Shown in pieces: positions 47,383 to 56,777 of a stretch of DNA of 64,000 nucleotides. Each line of letters opens with the position of its first letter. The stretch's first letter is position 1. The position numbers were made by a program, and so were the translations under genes. Location: assembly GCF_014356525.2 (NCBI RefSeq), contig NC_052514.1, positions 1,655,831 through 1,719,830 of the forward strand. The letters are read 5' to 3'. The notes below the pieces were generated by a model. That model did no database searches. It was given only the letters and a program-made list of their open reading frames with translations, and was not told the origin of the DNA. This DNA comes from Nilaparvata lugens. Its lineage: Eukaryota; Arthropoda; Insecta; Hemiptera; Delphacidae.

Positions 47383-47480
47383 AGGTCCACGTTATGATAG
47401 TAGTGAAGAAAGGTAGGAGAACAACGTTGCTGATTGTCTGCCCTACCACTGCCTTCTACATAATCGGTGGTGTCTTCTAA
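47383..47480 (+). mobile_element. MITE-A terminal fragment
   Basis: AGGTCCACGTTATGATAGTA ... CACTGCCTTCTACATAATCG. A distal MITE-A block with AGATAGCGCTCTCTTTTTCT also occurs at about 48090-48155. The two may be remnants of one interrupted copy. Confidence 0.55.
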
Positions 47481-48214
47481 ATAATTATTGTCCACTCTCT
47501 GAAAACAGTTTATAAAATATGCAACTCTATGAAATAGTATACTACTTGAAATCAATACATGTGTAGAGATCACTTCAATGCACCGTGGAGAGAGAGAAAT
47601 AGAGATGGCGAGAGAGAATGATAGAGAGAGAGAGAGAGTGAGTGAGTGAGTGTGAGAGAAGAGAGCATATCATAGCATCGTCAGGGGAATCCAACAGGAT
47701 CTGCTCCCTAGCAAGTAAGGACTTCTCTGCCAACCCACAGGAATTCATTACACGCTTAACTCGGTACCCTTAACTCTGGCAACCCTATTCCTTCTACTCC
47801 TCCAATTCTTCTTCTTCTCCCTCTGCTTTTTGTTCCTCTTCTTCTTCTTCTCCATCCACTTCTTCTTCTCTTCCTCTTCTTCTTTCCCTTATTTTGTTTT
47901 TTTCCTTTTCAAAGTTCTTCCTCAACCCCAGGACCACATCATGTTCCGACTTGATTATAAATAAAGATGTTGAAAGGCTAGCCAGCTATAATAATCTTAT
48001 CCCATCTTATTTTCCATCATTACAACGTCTTGAAATCTTTCCTCCTCCGTTTTGTTCCTGTTTTTATTCACATGGATGCTGATATCATCATCCGACAGAG
48101 CAGATAGCGCTCTCTTTTTCTAGCTCTACAACGTTGCCAAATCGTTTTCCAACGAGAAAAAAATACCAAGAAAATATTTAAACCTGATCTCCCACATATT
48201 ATTGTTCTCTCTCT

Positions 48215-48295
48215 TTTGGTAGAGAGTTAGTGGGAAAGATATTTTGAATATTCTTTCCGAAGAATGGACAGTCATTTATATCATCCATCAATTTA
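48215..48295 (+). mobile_element. Repeat family L, 5' fragment interrupted by the LINE
   Basis: It starts with TTTGGTAGAGAGTTAGTGGG and continues through the TTCTTTCCGAAGAATGGAC block before diverging into the LINE tail. Its continuation is at 51505. Confidence 0.75.
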
Positions 48296-48580
48296 TATAA
48301 ATAATAAATAATAAATAATAAATAATAAATAATAAATAAATGTTTATTTCCCAAAAAAAACTAAAACTACAACATCAATTACACAAAATATTAGATAAAT
48401 TACAATATTACATACAATAGTTAGTTACAAAAAAATTCTTATAATGTGTCCTCTACTTGTTTAGTTTTTTCTGTGTGGAAATTGACCTACTCCACTATGG
48501 CGTACCATGTTCTAGAGTAGGTATTGTTGTTTTTTTGTGCGTATTATTAATTAGTTAGTGTTTAGTAAGTCATTAGGTGG

Positions 48581-49487
48581 TTAGTTGTTGTTTGAAATAA
48601 TGTTTTCTATGTTCTGTCTTCCTTTGCTCATCAACCAATTGTGTACTATTGTTTTGAACTTTCTAGGATGATTAATCTGTTTAAAGTTTGCAGGAAGTAG
48701 ATTATATAATTTTGGTGCTAAATGATTGAAATGTCTCTGGTATAGTGCCTTCCTTGCAACACTAGTGATGAGAAGATTCCTGTATCTGGTGTTGTGGTTG
48801 TGGTTTCTGGTTTGAAATTTTGTTGGGTTCTTGTGTAATCTGCATAGTATCTCCTTGGAGTAAAGCTGTCTTGGATCCATCACGTCAAACTCATTGAATA
48901 GCTGGTCTGATGAATAGCGTGGAGGCTTCTGGTTGATGACCCTCATGATCAGCTTCTGTACCCTGAGGAGCGGTTCGATGTGCAAGAAGCTTGCACCTCC
49001 CCATCCCACAATCCCATACAGCATGAGGGACTGAGCTAGAGAGAAGTAGATAACTCTTAGACATCCCTTGTCGACCAGTGTCCTCAGAATCCTGAATCTG
49101 CAGATAGTCTTCCTCAGTCTCCCGCATAATTCATTGAGATGATGATCCCAGCGCAGAAAAGAGTCCATTGTAACTCCCAGGTATTTCTGTGACTGTTTCC
49201 TGCGAACTGTATATGAAGTGTTATTCCGTTGATTCTTGATTACTATCTCATCTCCTGTTGGCTGTCCATGTTGAGTCGCCGAAAAGGTCAGAAAGAAGGT
49301 TTTCTCGTGGTTCAATGTTAGCAGATTTTCACTCAACCAGCGAGACACCCTCTGAAGTCCAGTCTCGGCTTCTCTCCAGGTCATCTCCCAGGTCGGTTCA
49401 GAGAACAGTAGAACAGTATCATCTGCAAAGGTGGTGATTGATCCATTAATTTCCATGTTGCATAATGGGTTTATGTAGAGAAGAAAA
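48581..49487 (-). pseudogene. LINE reverse transcriptase C-terminus and thumb
   Basis: This frame continues the reverse transcriptase with LLYINPL, then FADDTVLLF (motif C, both catalytic Asp present, at about 49408-49435). NHEKTFFLTF and QKYLGVTMDS follow, then the basic C-terminal domain, ending at a natural stop at 48581. Frame fusion upstream of LLYINPL is an artefact of the frameshift: the first 30 or so codons of this open frame translate the other phase and are not protein. Only about 280 bp of 3' UTR and tail follow. Confidence 0.87.
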
Positions 49488-50346
49488 GAATTGGTCCTAG
49501 TACTGTTCCTTGTGGCACTCCAAACTTTACAGTCAGCTTGTTGCTTATACATCCATTGACTCTGACACATTGTGTTCGGTTTGATAGGTAGCTCTTGAAA
49601 AGATTCCATGCGACTCCTCTTATTCCACAGTTATCAAGCCTTGAAAGAAGAATGTCATGTGACACCGTATCAAAAGCCTTCTTTAAATCTAAGAATACTG
49701 CTAATGGTTTCTCTTCAATGTTTATTTTATCGGCAATCTGAGTGGTCACATAGTGGATAGCATCATTTGTACTGCGACTAGATCTAAAACCATATTGGTT
49801 TGGCGATAGAAGATTATTTTTTTCAAGAAAGCTGATCAGTCTTGTTTTGATACTCTTTTCAAAAATTTTTGATAATGTACTTAGTAATGATATGGGTCTG
49901 TAGCAATTCATATCTTTCTTATCTCCTGTTTTGAAGATTGGACAAATGACAGCTTCCTTAAGACACTGTGGAAAAACACCTTCCTCAAAAATTCTGTTTG
50001 CAATATGTGTTAAAGGCTTGGCAAGTATCGTATTATTCTGTTTGAAAAAATCTGGTTTTAAATTATCGAGTCCAGGTGCACTATTATCTTTAAGACTATT
50101 AATGATTTTTATCATTTCGTCCTCACTGACAGGTGTAAAGAATAATGACCGGCAGACTATCTGATCAGCTGCCGCATGCTCATCTGCGCCATTACAATCG
50201 CTATTTAGAATGTCCTGGGCCAGTTTTGATCCAATACTAATAAAAAATTCATTGAAAGAATTTGCCATATCTTTATCATCATCTCCCAATTTCAATTCTC
50301 TCCCTTCCAAGTTGATTTGGTGGATTTGTGTTCTTGGCCGTTGCAC
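49471..50346 (-). pseudogene. LINE reverse transcriptase, N-terminal two thirds
   Basis: This open stretch of 291 codons carries RT blocks in order: NSFNEFFISIG, APGLDNLKPDFFK, CYRPISLLSTLSKIFEK, NQYGFRSSRST, FLDLKKAFDTVSHDILL (RT motif A, catalytic Asp) and FGVPQGTVLGPILF (motif B). The frame is lost right after motif B at about 49480. The catalytic YADD-equivalent is found in the next frame (48581..49487). Confidence 0.9.
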
Positions 50347-50349
50347 TTC

Positions 50350-50897
50350 GGTTATTTCTCTTATTACTTCCCATGTTTGCTGGAGTTGCTGGAAGTTTCA
50401 AATCGTCTTGAAAAGTATTGTTTCTTAGCATTTTCTATTACAGTTGTTAGTAGATTTCTGTACCTTCTATAATACTCTCTAAGCTGTAGATTCGCTGTAT
50501 TATTCTTGCTTTGTCTGTGTAATTTATCTCTCTTCCTTATTGATGTAATTAATCCATTTGTAATCCAAGGCTTAATTTTTCTTTTTGTGTGCGATACTCT
50601 ATTATAACTTTACATTCTTCTGTGTATTTCTTCAGTATTTCTATCATTTTCTTCAAAGCACTATCAGCGCATTCCTGCAGGTACACGGAATTCCAGGTCT
50701 CATTTGTTAGTGCTAATGAAAGTTTATTATAATCAATACTTTCATAGTAGGGTTTTCTTCTGTTGTGATTGTGTTCCACCGCATCATATTTAATTCCCAG
50801 AATAGTTATAAAATGATCTGTAATAGAATTTGGGAAAACTATTGGTATTATATCTTTTTTAAAGTTTATCAGAATATGATCTATACATGAAGCGCTA
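50350..50897 (-). pseudogene. LINE endonuclease C-terminus and EN-RT connector, frameshifted
   Basis: After the frame break, the endonuclease continues with a CIDHILINF strand and an SITDHF motif, the equivalent of the conserved SDH catalytic His motif. A long helical stretch follows (50549-50779) and then, in another frame, the connector signature KPWITNGLITSIRKRDKL and a basic YYRRYRNLL helix. This connector is typical of CR1/jockey-type elements just before the reverse transcriptase. Two frame changes inside the interval mark it as decayed. Confidence 0.78.
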
Positions 50898-51500
50898 TTA
50901 TTTCCAATACGAGTTGCCTGCTTTATACAATGTAGGAATCATATTCACTGAGTAGATTATCATAGTCTTCCAGTTGCCTGTGCTGATTGGTTCTTTTGTG
51001 TTGATGTTCAAATCTCCTAGAACGATGTGAAAATACTTCCCATTATCATTCAAAATCTGCCTCAGATCAATGAGAAATTCTGTTAAGTCCAAGTGTGATG
51101 GAGATCTATATAACGCTGTTATAACAAAAGTATCTTTCCCAATTTTTAAATGCATATTCAAACAGTTGGCTTGCCTAACTGCAATTTCTTTTATTTCGAC
51201 AAAATAGTCGGATTTGACATAAATTATTACTCCATCATTCTGTAGGATATTGTTTTCTGTTTTGTAGCAGGTATAATTATTAATTGATTTCAAGGAAACA
51301 CCACCAGCAATCCAGCATTCCGTTAAGACTATCACGTCGAAATCCACGTTCAGGTCTTCCACTTGAATAAGAAATTCTTCAAAATTTTTATTGTAGCTTC
51401 TGATGTTGAAATTGATGATTTTCAAGTTGAAAGGTTGGATTGTATTGTTGACATCTTGTGAATTTGGAATCGAAAAGTCCTCAATGTCTAATAAATCCAA
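50898..51500 (-). pseudogene. LINE endonuclease, N-terminal part
   Basis: This 200-codon frame carries endonuclease-fold motifs in order: INFNIRS (substrate and metal-binding Asn region), then VLTECW (catalytic Glu), then a DGVIIYV strand, ALYRSPS, and VLGDLNIN (the GDxN motif). In the element this domain nicks target DNA for target-primed reverse transcription. The frame breaks near 50925, where a one-base indel moves the rest of the domain to another frame. The copy is therefore not expected to make a working enzyme. Confidence 0.87.
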
Positions 51501-51504
51501 ATGA

Positions 51505-51698
51505 ATAACAATATTATCTATAGGTATTCCAAATTGCTTTTTTCATATCATATACAGTTCAATAATTATTTTCTTCGTCTATATTATGTAAATTCATCTA
51601 CAATTGTTGCTGTATTGTAAGCTATTGTATATAAGTGTATAAGCCAGTATAATTGTAATCTACATTAAAAAAGTACTCAATTAATCAATCAATCAATA
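51505..51698 (+). mobile_element. Repeat family L, 3' fragment resumed after the LINE
   Basis: It resumes at AACAATATTATCTATAG, runs through the TGTATTGTAAGCTATTG block and ends in the family's tandem TCAA tail. With the fragment at 48215 it makes one L copy split by the LINE. Confidence 0.78.
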
Positions 51699-51839
51699 TC
51701 TTTATGTTTCTCTTTCTCTCTAAACACAGTTTCCCTAACAAGATAATATTATACAAGACACTGCGTCCATCAAACAAGTACTTAGGATTCCTCTAAGCAC
51801 ATCCAGTCAGTTTACAAGAAGAGCAATTCTGCGGCCAGA

Positions 51840-52390
51840 AGCTTATTTACATGCTACTCTCCACGTCTTCTTTTTCTTCTCCAACCCCTTTTCCTTCTTC
51901 TTCTTCTACTCCTTCTCCTTCTCCTCCACCATCCTCTTGACCTTCCAATTCTTCATCCAAAACCACCAAAAAAACTCAGAAAACATATTTTATACAGTAC
52001 GCAAAACATAACCTTGTAAAGATTTTCATCTTCATCTCCTTCTTTATTCTTCACTCCTTCTCCTTCTCCTCCTTCTTCTTCTTCTCCAATTCCTTTCCCT
52101 CCTCATCTTCCCCCTCCTCCTCCTCCTCGTTCTCCAACATCTCCTCCTCATTCTCCTCCTCCCTTTCCATTCCGTCCTTTTCTTCCTTCTCCAACATCTT
52201 CATCATCATCTTCTCCTTCTCCAACATATTTTCCTTCTTCTTCCTCTTTTTCTTCTTCTTTTCCTTCTCCTTCTCCACAACCATCTTCTTAACCTCCCAA
52301 TTCTTCATCCAAAACCACCCTACCAACTCAGTAAACATATTTATACAGTACACAAAACAGAATTCTCCAAGCTTTCCTTCCACCATAAAG
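51840..52390 (+). repeat. Two diverged CT-rich units
   Basis: CCAATTCTTCATCCAAAACC with TATTT(T)ATACAGTACRCAAAAC-type sequence occurs at about 51945 and 52300. Each is preceded by TTC/CTC-rich sequence, suggesting an old tandem duplication of roughly 355 bp. The minus-strand open frame 52051..52386 is Glu/Lys low complexity. Confidence 0.7.
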
Positions 52391-52499
52391 TCATGCCAAG
52401 GAGATTCGTAATAATCAGAGGCAATTCATATTTCTCAACCGTAAAAAAGCGGGTTTGCGCAATTTGTTATTCTGATTATACTCGAAAGCAAGGGTCCTT

Positions 52500-53045
52500 A
52501 ATTAAGTGTACCACAATCTTGAGATGCCTAAATTGAGTTTCAGATTGTATTCATTTTGAGGTACAGATGAAAAGCTGGAAAGATCTTATTAGTTGTTTTC
52601 TTGTGAGTGGATAATATTTTGTTGCTTCTTACTCTAGACAATAATTCAAGTAAAGTACTTATTTTATGCTCTTACACTCTAACAAGTTTATTAAAATGAT
52701 GATGAATTCTCTCAAGATGTCTAAATTGAGGGTGAAATTGTAGATTTTGTGGTCTAAGACTTAGCTGAGAGGATCTTATTAGTTGTTTTCTTTTGAGTAG
52801 ATATTATTCTGTTTCTTCTCGTTTCAAATAATTTGAAGTACTGTACTTATTTCATGCCCTTACACTCTAACAAGTTGATTGAAATGATAATGAATTCTCT
52901 TGAGATGTCTAAATTGAGGTTGAGATTGTAAATTTTGCGGTCTAAGACTTGACTGAAAGCTGGAAGTATCTTATTAGCTGTTTTCTTGTGAGTGGATATT
53001 GTTTTGTTGCTCCTTAATCTGAATAATTTCAAACAGAAGTTACTT
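52500..53045. repeat. ~190-bp tandem repeat, three units
   Basis: Units start GAGATGCCTAAATTGAG (52521), AAGATGTCTAAATTGAG (52714) and GAGATGTCTAAATTGAG (52902). All carry CTTATTAGTTGTTTTCTTGT-like blocks. Confidence 0.85.
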
Positions 53046-53096
53046 TATTCTTTTAATTAGTTCATTCTATAAGTAATTATTTGATTAATATTAAAA

Positions 53097-53226
53097 GAAA
53101 ATCCAAATTAAATGCTGTAAATAACCCCGAAGACTTCAGCTACTGCACATATTGACAACAGGGTGAACAGCTAGATGGAAATTCGATGAGCGCTACTATT
53201 CAAAAATTATTTGTCAACCCGGGAAT
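53097..53226 (-). mobile_element. tRNA-derived SINE, 5' truncated in the tRNA head
   Basis: The body matches the copy at 36870 (CATCGAATTTCCATCTAGCT, AGCATTTAATTTGGATTTTC). On the minus strand it begins only at the T-arm remnant ATTCCCGGGTTGAC. Truncation of the promoter end is typical of decayed SINE copies. Confidence 0.77.
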
Positions 53227-53352
53227 AATTGCAATATCTCAGTAATTTCCATCTGTAGACATTCTATTAGTGATGAGTTCATATTTTGAGACATAGCTGA
53301 AAACTGATTCATAGCTTTCTTTTGAGCATTGTTTTGTTGATTCTTAAACTAT

Positions 53353-53982
53353 AGTGAGGTCCACGTTATAATGGCAGTGGAGAAAGATAGGAGAACAACG
53401 TTGCCGAACTTTGTCAATGACTTCTATAGACGGTAGCTGATACATGTTTTTTTGTGTAGTTGAGAAGTTGATATTGTGGTTATTTTTCATATTCAATGAA
53501 AAAGACTGGAAAATTGTCAAAAAACCACAGATTTATTGATACTTAGATGACCGGTTTTGGGTTATTACACCATTGTCAATCTCTGATAACTGATTATAAA
53601 CAATGTTAACGTTATAAACAATGGTTTATCAGAGATTGACAATGGTGTAATAACCGAAACCGGTCTTTCTCAATATCTGTGGTTTTTTTGACAATTTCTC
53701 AGTCTTTTTCATTCAAAATGATACTTGTTTATTGATGTATATACACTGTTCATTCTCGTTTAAAATAATCAATTATTTTTTATTAGGCAATAAATTATAT
53801 TTTTCAATAATTTCATAATTGAGATGCAATATTTCGTGAATTAATCTACATTGTTGAAATGGCTTTAATCTGGCAACAGAGCAAAGCGAGAAAGAGATAG
53901 CATTATCCGCTTTGTTGAATGATAGACAATGATAGCAACACCATTACTAATCAAACACTGTCATTATAACGTTGATCTCACT
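53353..53982 (+). mobile_element. MITE-A copy interrupted by a foldback element
   Basis: AGTGAGGTCCACGTTATAAT (53353) ... CGTTGATCTCACT (53982). The GGTAGCTGATACAGGTTTAT block is split by a 272-bp foldback insertion at 53447. Confidence 0.82.
53447..53718 (+). mobile_element. Foldback element with 9-bp target duplication, nested in MITE-A
   Basis: Long inverted arms contain AAAAACCACAGATTTATTGA, GGTTATTACACCATTGTCAA and their complements, around a short loop (TGATTATAAACAATG). The flanks are TGATACATG (53438-53446) and TGATACTTG (53719-53727), one mismatch apart. A 9-11-bp duplication with long TIRs suggests a Mutator-like foldback element. Confidence 0.7.
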
Positions 53983-54386
53983 ATATTAATCTGAACATAG
54001 GGCTTGAAAACCTCACTGTAGAAACCTGAAAAGCTTATAATGAATGATCTATTGAATACTGATCTATTGAGATCTTTTCTCTTAGGTTATGACTAAATAA
54101 ATAAATTTAAACTAGATGTTTGAGTTCAAAACATCGGCTTGAAATTTGAAACATAGAAGATCTATACCATTAATTATATCTGAAGATATAGAGGATATTA
54201 ATTATATACCTAGCACTGTCTTCTTTTTAGGGCTACTTCCAATATAAATAAAAATTTAAATCTCAGTACCTAACATTATTATTCATATATTATATAAAGG
54301 ATCTATGAAGGATATATTATGCTATTTTCCTTTATGGTTATATTTGTAAATAAATAAATTTTAATAATTTGAATTGTTGAACTCAC

Positions 54387-54580
54387 ATGCAACAACGATG
54401 GTGTTTGGTTGACTGGTGACCTGACCGCGGGAGGTCCACGCCACACACTCACACCGGAACTTGCCGAAGAACTCCTCGACCGCGTCACGGGTCACGTTCA
54501 CCGACGTCTCCACATTGCGGACGCCCGTCTGCGGGTCCACAAACTCCAGGTGGACGCCGTCCAGGCGCTTGCCTTGGCAT
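54387..54580 (-). CDS. unc-5: unc-5 netrin receptor, exon with second half of Ig domain 1 (partial gene)
   Basis: This GC-rich exon of 194 nt (1 nt, 64 codons, 1 nt) follows acceptor GATTCGCTGCAG|ATGCC and ends at GTTGCAT|GTGAGT on the minus strand. Visible motifs are KCQGKRLDGVHLEF, then ETSVNVTRDAVEEFFG, then FRCECVAWTSRG. UNC5 Ig1 has the same order: an FKC strand, an I.ISR..VEE.FG segment, and the signature CxCVAWSSxG. With the Cys in the preceding exon there are four cysteines, the number expected for the two disulfides of UNC5 Ig1. NVT is a possible N-glycosylation site. The exon ends in phase 1, as expected if the next exon starts the Ig2 linker. Its base composition stands out sharply from the AT-rich flanks. 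The remaining exons (Ig2, TSP1, TM, ZU5, UPA, death) were not found in the window. Confidence 0.93.
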
Positions 54581-54705
54581 CTGCAGCGAATCAATTATAA
54601 GTCAACAATTAGAAATAACAGACTATCATGAATAATTAATCAAAAATAAATATCATAATTGAACAATAATTGTATAATCAAGTTGTAGCTCGGTCCCCGA
54701 TGTTG

Positions 54706-55451
54706 AATGAGTCTTGAAAGCGAAGTGGTGTGAGTCCATTTTTATTTAAAATTTTCAGTTCAATTCAGAAATAATATCGGGGGGACCGAGCTTCGCTCTG
54801 GAGAACAAAAGCATAAACAATTTATTACTAAAGAAGAAATTATCATAACATTCATACAGAAATGTTCTATCTATCTCACAGTAAATTGAGATTAATTCTT
54901 AGAGGAATGCAAAAATTTCCCTTACAAAGGCCCAGTTGCACAAAAGCCGGTTAAATTTCAATCCTGATTAACTTCACGTGAACCAAATCAGAAAAACCAT
55001 TTCAAAAAGATGGATCTACTGGAATCAATCAGGATTGAAAATAACCCGGCTTTTTTGCAACCGGCACTAAGTACCTGATTGAATGATTACAAAAGTTCAA
55101 CAGCTGAGTCATAATTTTGACACTGTCCCACACACATGAACTCGCTCACTCACTTCCATCACTAACAGACGACAAAATAATTATAATGATCTGTTTTCTC
55201 AAGGATGAATAATAATTATCCTTTTAATGTCCTCCAGCGAGTTTTCCAAGGGATGAGACCTAGTGCAATCGTATCTTTATATTATAAACCTACTATGCTC
55301 TAAATTTCGTGAGAATCGTTAGAGCCGTTTTCGGGGTCCGGTGAAATACAAACATATAAATATCTAAACATATAAAAATCAAAACATCCAAGCATATAAA
55401 CATCCAAACATCTAAACATATAAACAGAAGTTGCTCGTTTAATAGTATAGG
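54706..55451 (-). mobile_element. Helitron-like repeat, copy 1
   Basis: On the minus strand it starts CCTATACTATTAAACGAGCA, then several ACATATAAAC-type units and a GAAAACGGCTCTAACGATTC block. It ends near CTTTCAAGACTCATT, after a CCGAGCTTCGCTCTGG hairpin. Insect Helitrons often begin TC-TATACTATTAAA, so this is a tentative assignment. A Harbinger-like MITE is inserted at 54929. Confidence 0.5.
54929..55067 (+). mobile_element. Palindromic PIF/Harbinger-like MITE inside a Helitron-like repeat
   Basis: GGCCCAGTTGCACAAAAGCC ... GCAACCGGCAC with TCAATCCTGATTAACTTCAC arms. The same insertion is present in the duplicate segment at 62273, so it predates that duplication. Confidence 0.75.
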
Positions 55452-56207
55452 GTAATCTATTTTCATAGGCTTATTTGGAAGTTTAATTATTACAAAGAAT
55501 TGATATTGTGAACCGCATGAGAATAGAACAATGAAAATTGGAGAAGGAGAAGAAAAAGAATAAGACGTACCCCCACCAATCTCTCGACCTGGCTTCTGGA
55601 GTTAATCAATGATTCATATAATGATTGATCAATCCCACATCATATTTCAATAGGGCTTCTTGGAGCTTGGAAGTTCAATTACAAAGAATTATTATTAAAG
55701 TGCGCACAAAAATAGTCCAATGGAAAAGCTGTAGAGGATGAAAAAAGAGAAGAAAACTATGATGGTGAAGAAAAAGTAGAATAAATAATAATTGAATATA
55801 AATTTATATCTGATAAATTCAAAATTATAGTGGATACATTTTTTGGACTCGAAATAGTGTGTGAATTAGGTGGAGAGTAAGTCGTGGAAGGAGGGGGAAA
55901 AAAAGAAGGATGAGAAGAGAGGAAAGAAAAGGAAGGAGAAGAAGATGATTGTGAAGGAGAGGTAGTAGAAGATGCCAGGAATGAGAGAGATTCTAAGAAA
56001 ATGTAGAATAAGGAGGAGAAAGGTACAAAGAAGAAAAAGAAGAAGAATAAGAAAAGAGAAGAAATAAGGAGTAAAGAGGAAGAGAGTCATATCGGACTTG
56101 TAAAACGGCACCTTATTAGTATGATAATATGGCAGAAATATACTTACAAATTAGTATTACTATTATTCTATAAGTTATTTATCCAGAGAGATTGAGCTAC
56201 ATATCAG

Positions 56208-56498
56208 CATAGAGAAACAATAGCATAAGTAGATATCCCATGGTATAGGGCGTTTATGTCGTAACCTTTACTGTTATCTCAAGCCGATAGTCCACGTAGT
56301 TCTTTTCCGTGAAGCTTTATGATGCTGGTAGTCTCTCATATTGTGCCTTCATACACTCTTACCCGGTCAAAACAGTAAAAAACTTTTACTGTTAACCCAA
56401 GCCGATAGTTCACGTAGTTCTTTCCTTTGCAGCTGTGTGACGCTGGTAGTGCTGTGTGACGCATGGGATATCTACTTAAATGCTATTGTTTCTCTATG
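56208..56498 (+). mobile_element. Palindromic family P element with perfect 7-bp target duplication, in an unc-5 intron
   Basis: CATAGAGAAACAATAGCA ... TATTGTTTCTCTATG. ATATCAG flanks both sides (56201-56207 and 56499-56505). The internal segment is partly duplicated (two AAGCCGATAG blocks). Confidence 0.82.
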
Positions 56499-56554
56499 AT
56501 ATCAGTATTTGTAAAACATTATCTTATATTGTTAAGTTTTGTCAAAAAACTCAC

Positions 56555-56777
56555 TTGAAGTATAACTGTAGCGCATGCGCAGCTCTGCAAGTCAACAGGG
56601 CTGGTTTGTTTTTGATGATATAGGTGTCGACTGGTTCTTCCAAAAATACGGGGAGGGGAACTGAGTGGTCCCCATTTGAGGGTGCAGAAGGAGGGTGCAG
56701 GGGGTCCTCCAAAAGGGGGTAGTGCTCCTCAGGGTCACTATCTGGATCATCAGCGTCTGGATCGCCGTCTGGGTCTT
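56555..56777 (-). CDS. unc-5: unc-5 netrin receptor, exon with acidic linker and first half of Ig domain 1 (partial gene)
   Basis: UNC-5 is a single-pass neuronal and muscle surface receptor for netrin that mediates repulsive axon guidance. On the minus strand an acceptor (CTATGTTTCAG, then AAGACC) opens an exon of 223 nt: 2 nt, 73 codons, 2 nt. It closes at a strong donor, CTTCAA|GTGAGT. The frame is open throughout. It first encodes an acidic stretch rich in Asp-Pro (DPDGDPDADDPDSDPEE), then the Ig start with PVFLEEPVDTYIIKNKP and LLTC, and ends at LQLYFK. This matches UNC5 Ig1, where a FLxEPxDxYIxKNKP strand is followed by a Cys and then YFKC. The codon split at the donor (AA) is completed by the first base of the next exon to give Lys, which rebuilds the family's FKC motif. 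The exon has no internal Met near its start, so ORF callers miss this frame. The identification comes from remembered family features, not a search. Confidence 0.9.

Larger units (their letters stand above)
48296..51504 (-). mobile_element. CR1/jockey-group non-LTR retrotransposon (LINE), degenerate copy
   Basis: This element of about 3.2 kb on the minus strand encodes, in order, an apurinic-type endonuclease, a connector and a reverse transcriptase. It ends in an A/T-rich tail built of a 7-bp repeat (AATAATA on the plus strand, 48300-48345). At least three frame breaks split the ORF. It sits inside a copy of repeat family L: the L sequence stops near 48295 and resumes at 51505. The endonuclease is nearly complete at its N-terminus, while the ORF1 expected for many members is absent, so the copy may be 5' truncated. 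Clade placement (CR1/L2/jockey group) is from motif style only. Confidence 0.88.
1..54386 (-). other. unc-5: Inferred long unc-5 intron (at least 54 kb), repeat-filled
   Basis: Downstream of the phase-1 donor at 54386/54385, no sequence resembling UNC5 Ig2, thrombospondin type 1, transmembrane, ZU5, UPA or death-domain exons was recognised on the minus strand down to base 1. No other cellular gene was recognised on either strand. The simplest reading is that the stretch is a single intron, as is common for axon-guidance genes in large insect genomes. A short exon could have been missed by eye, or an unrecognised nested gene could exist, so this is inference. Confidence 0.5.
54581..56554 (-). 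other. unc-5: unc-5 intron between the two Ig1 exons
   Basis: This 1,974-nt intron is bounded by GTGAGT and TGCAG on the minus strand, phase 2. It contains a Helitron-like repeat (54706..55451) with a palindromic MITE inside it, a purine-rich block on the plus strand (about 55880-56075), and a palindromic element with 7-bp target duplications (56208..56498). No further exon was seen. Confidence 0.85.

Noticed and set aside
48891..49127. 78-codon minus-strand frame overlapping the reverse transcriptase
   Set aside because: It is a shadow frame of the LINE RT.
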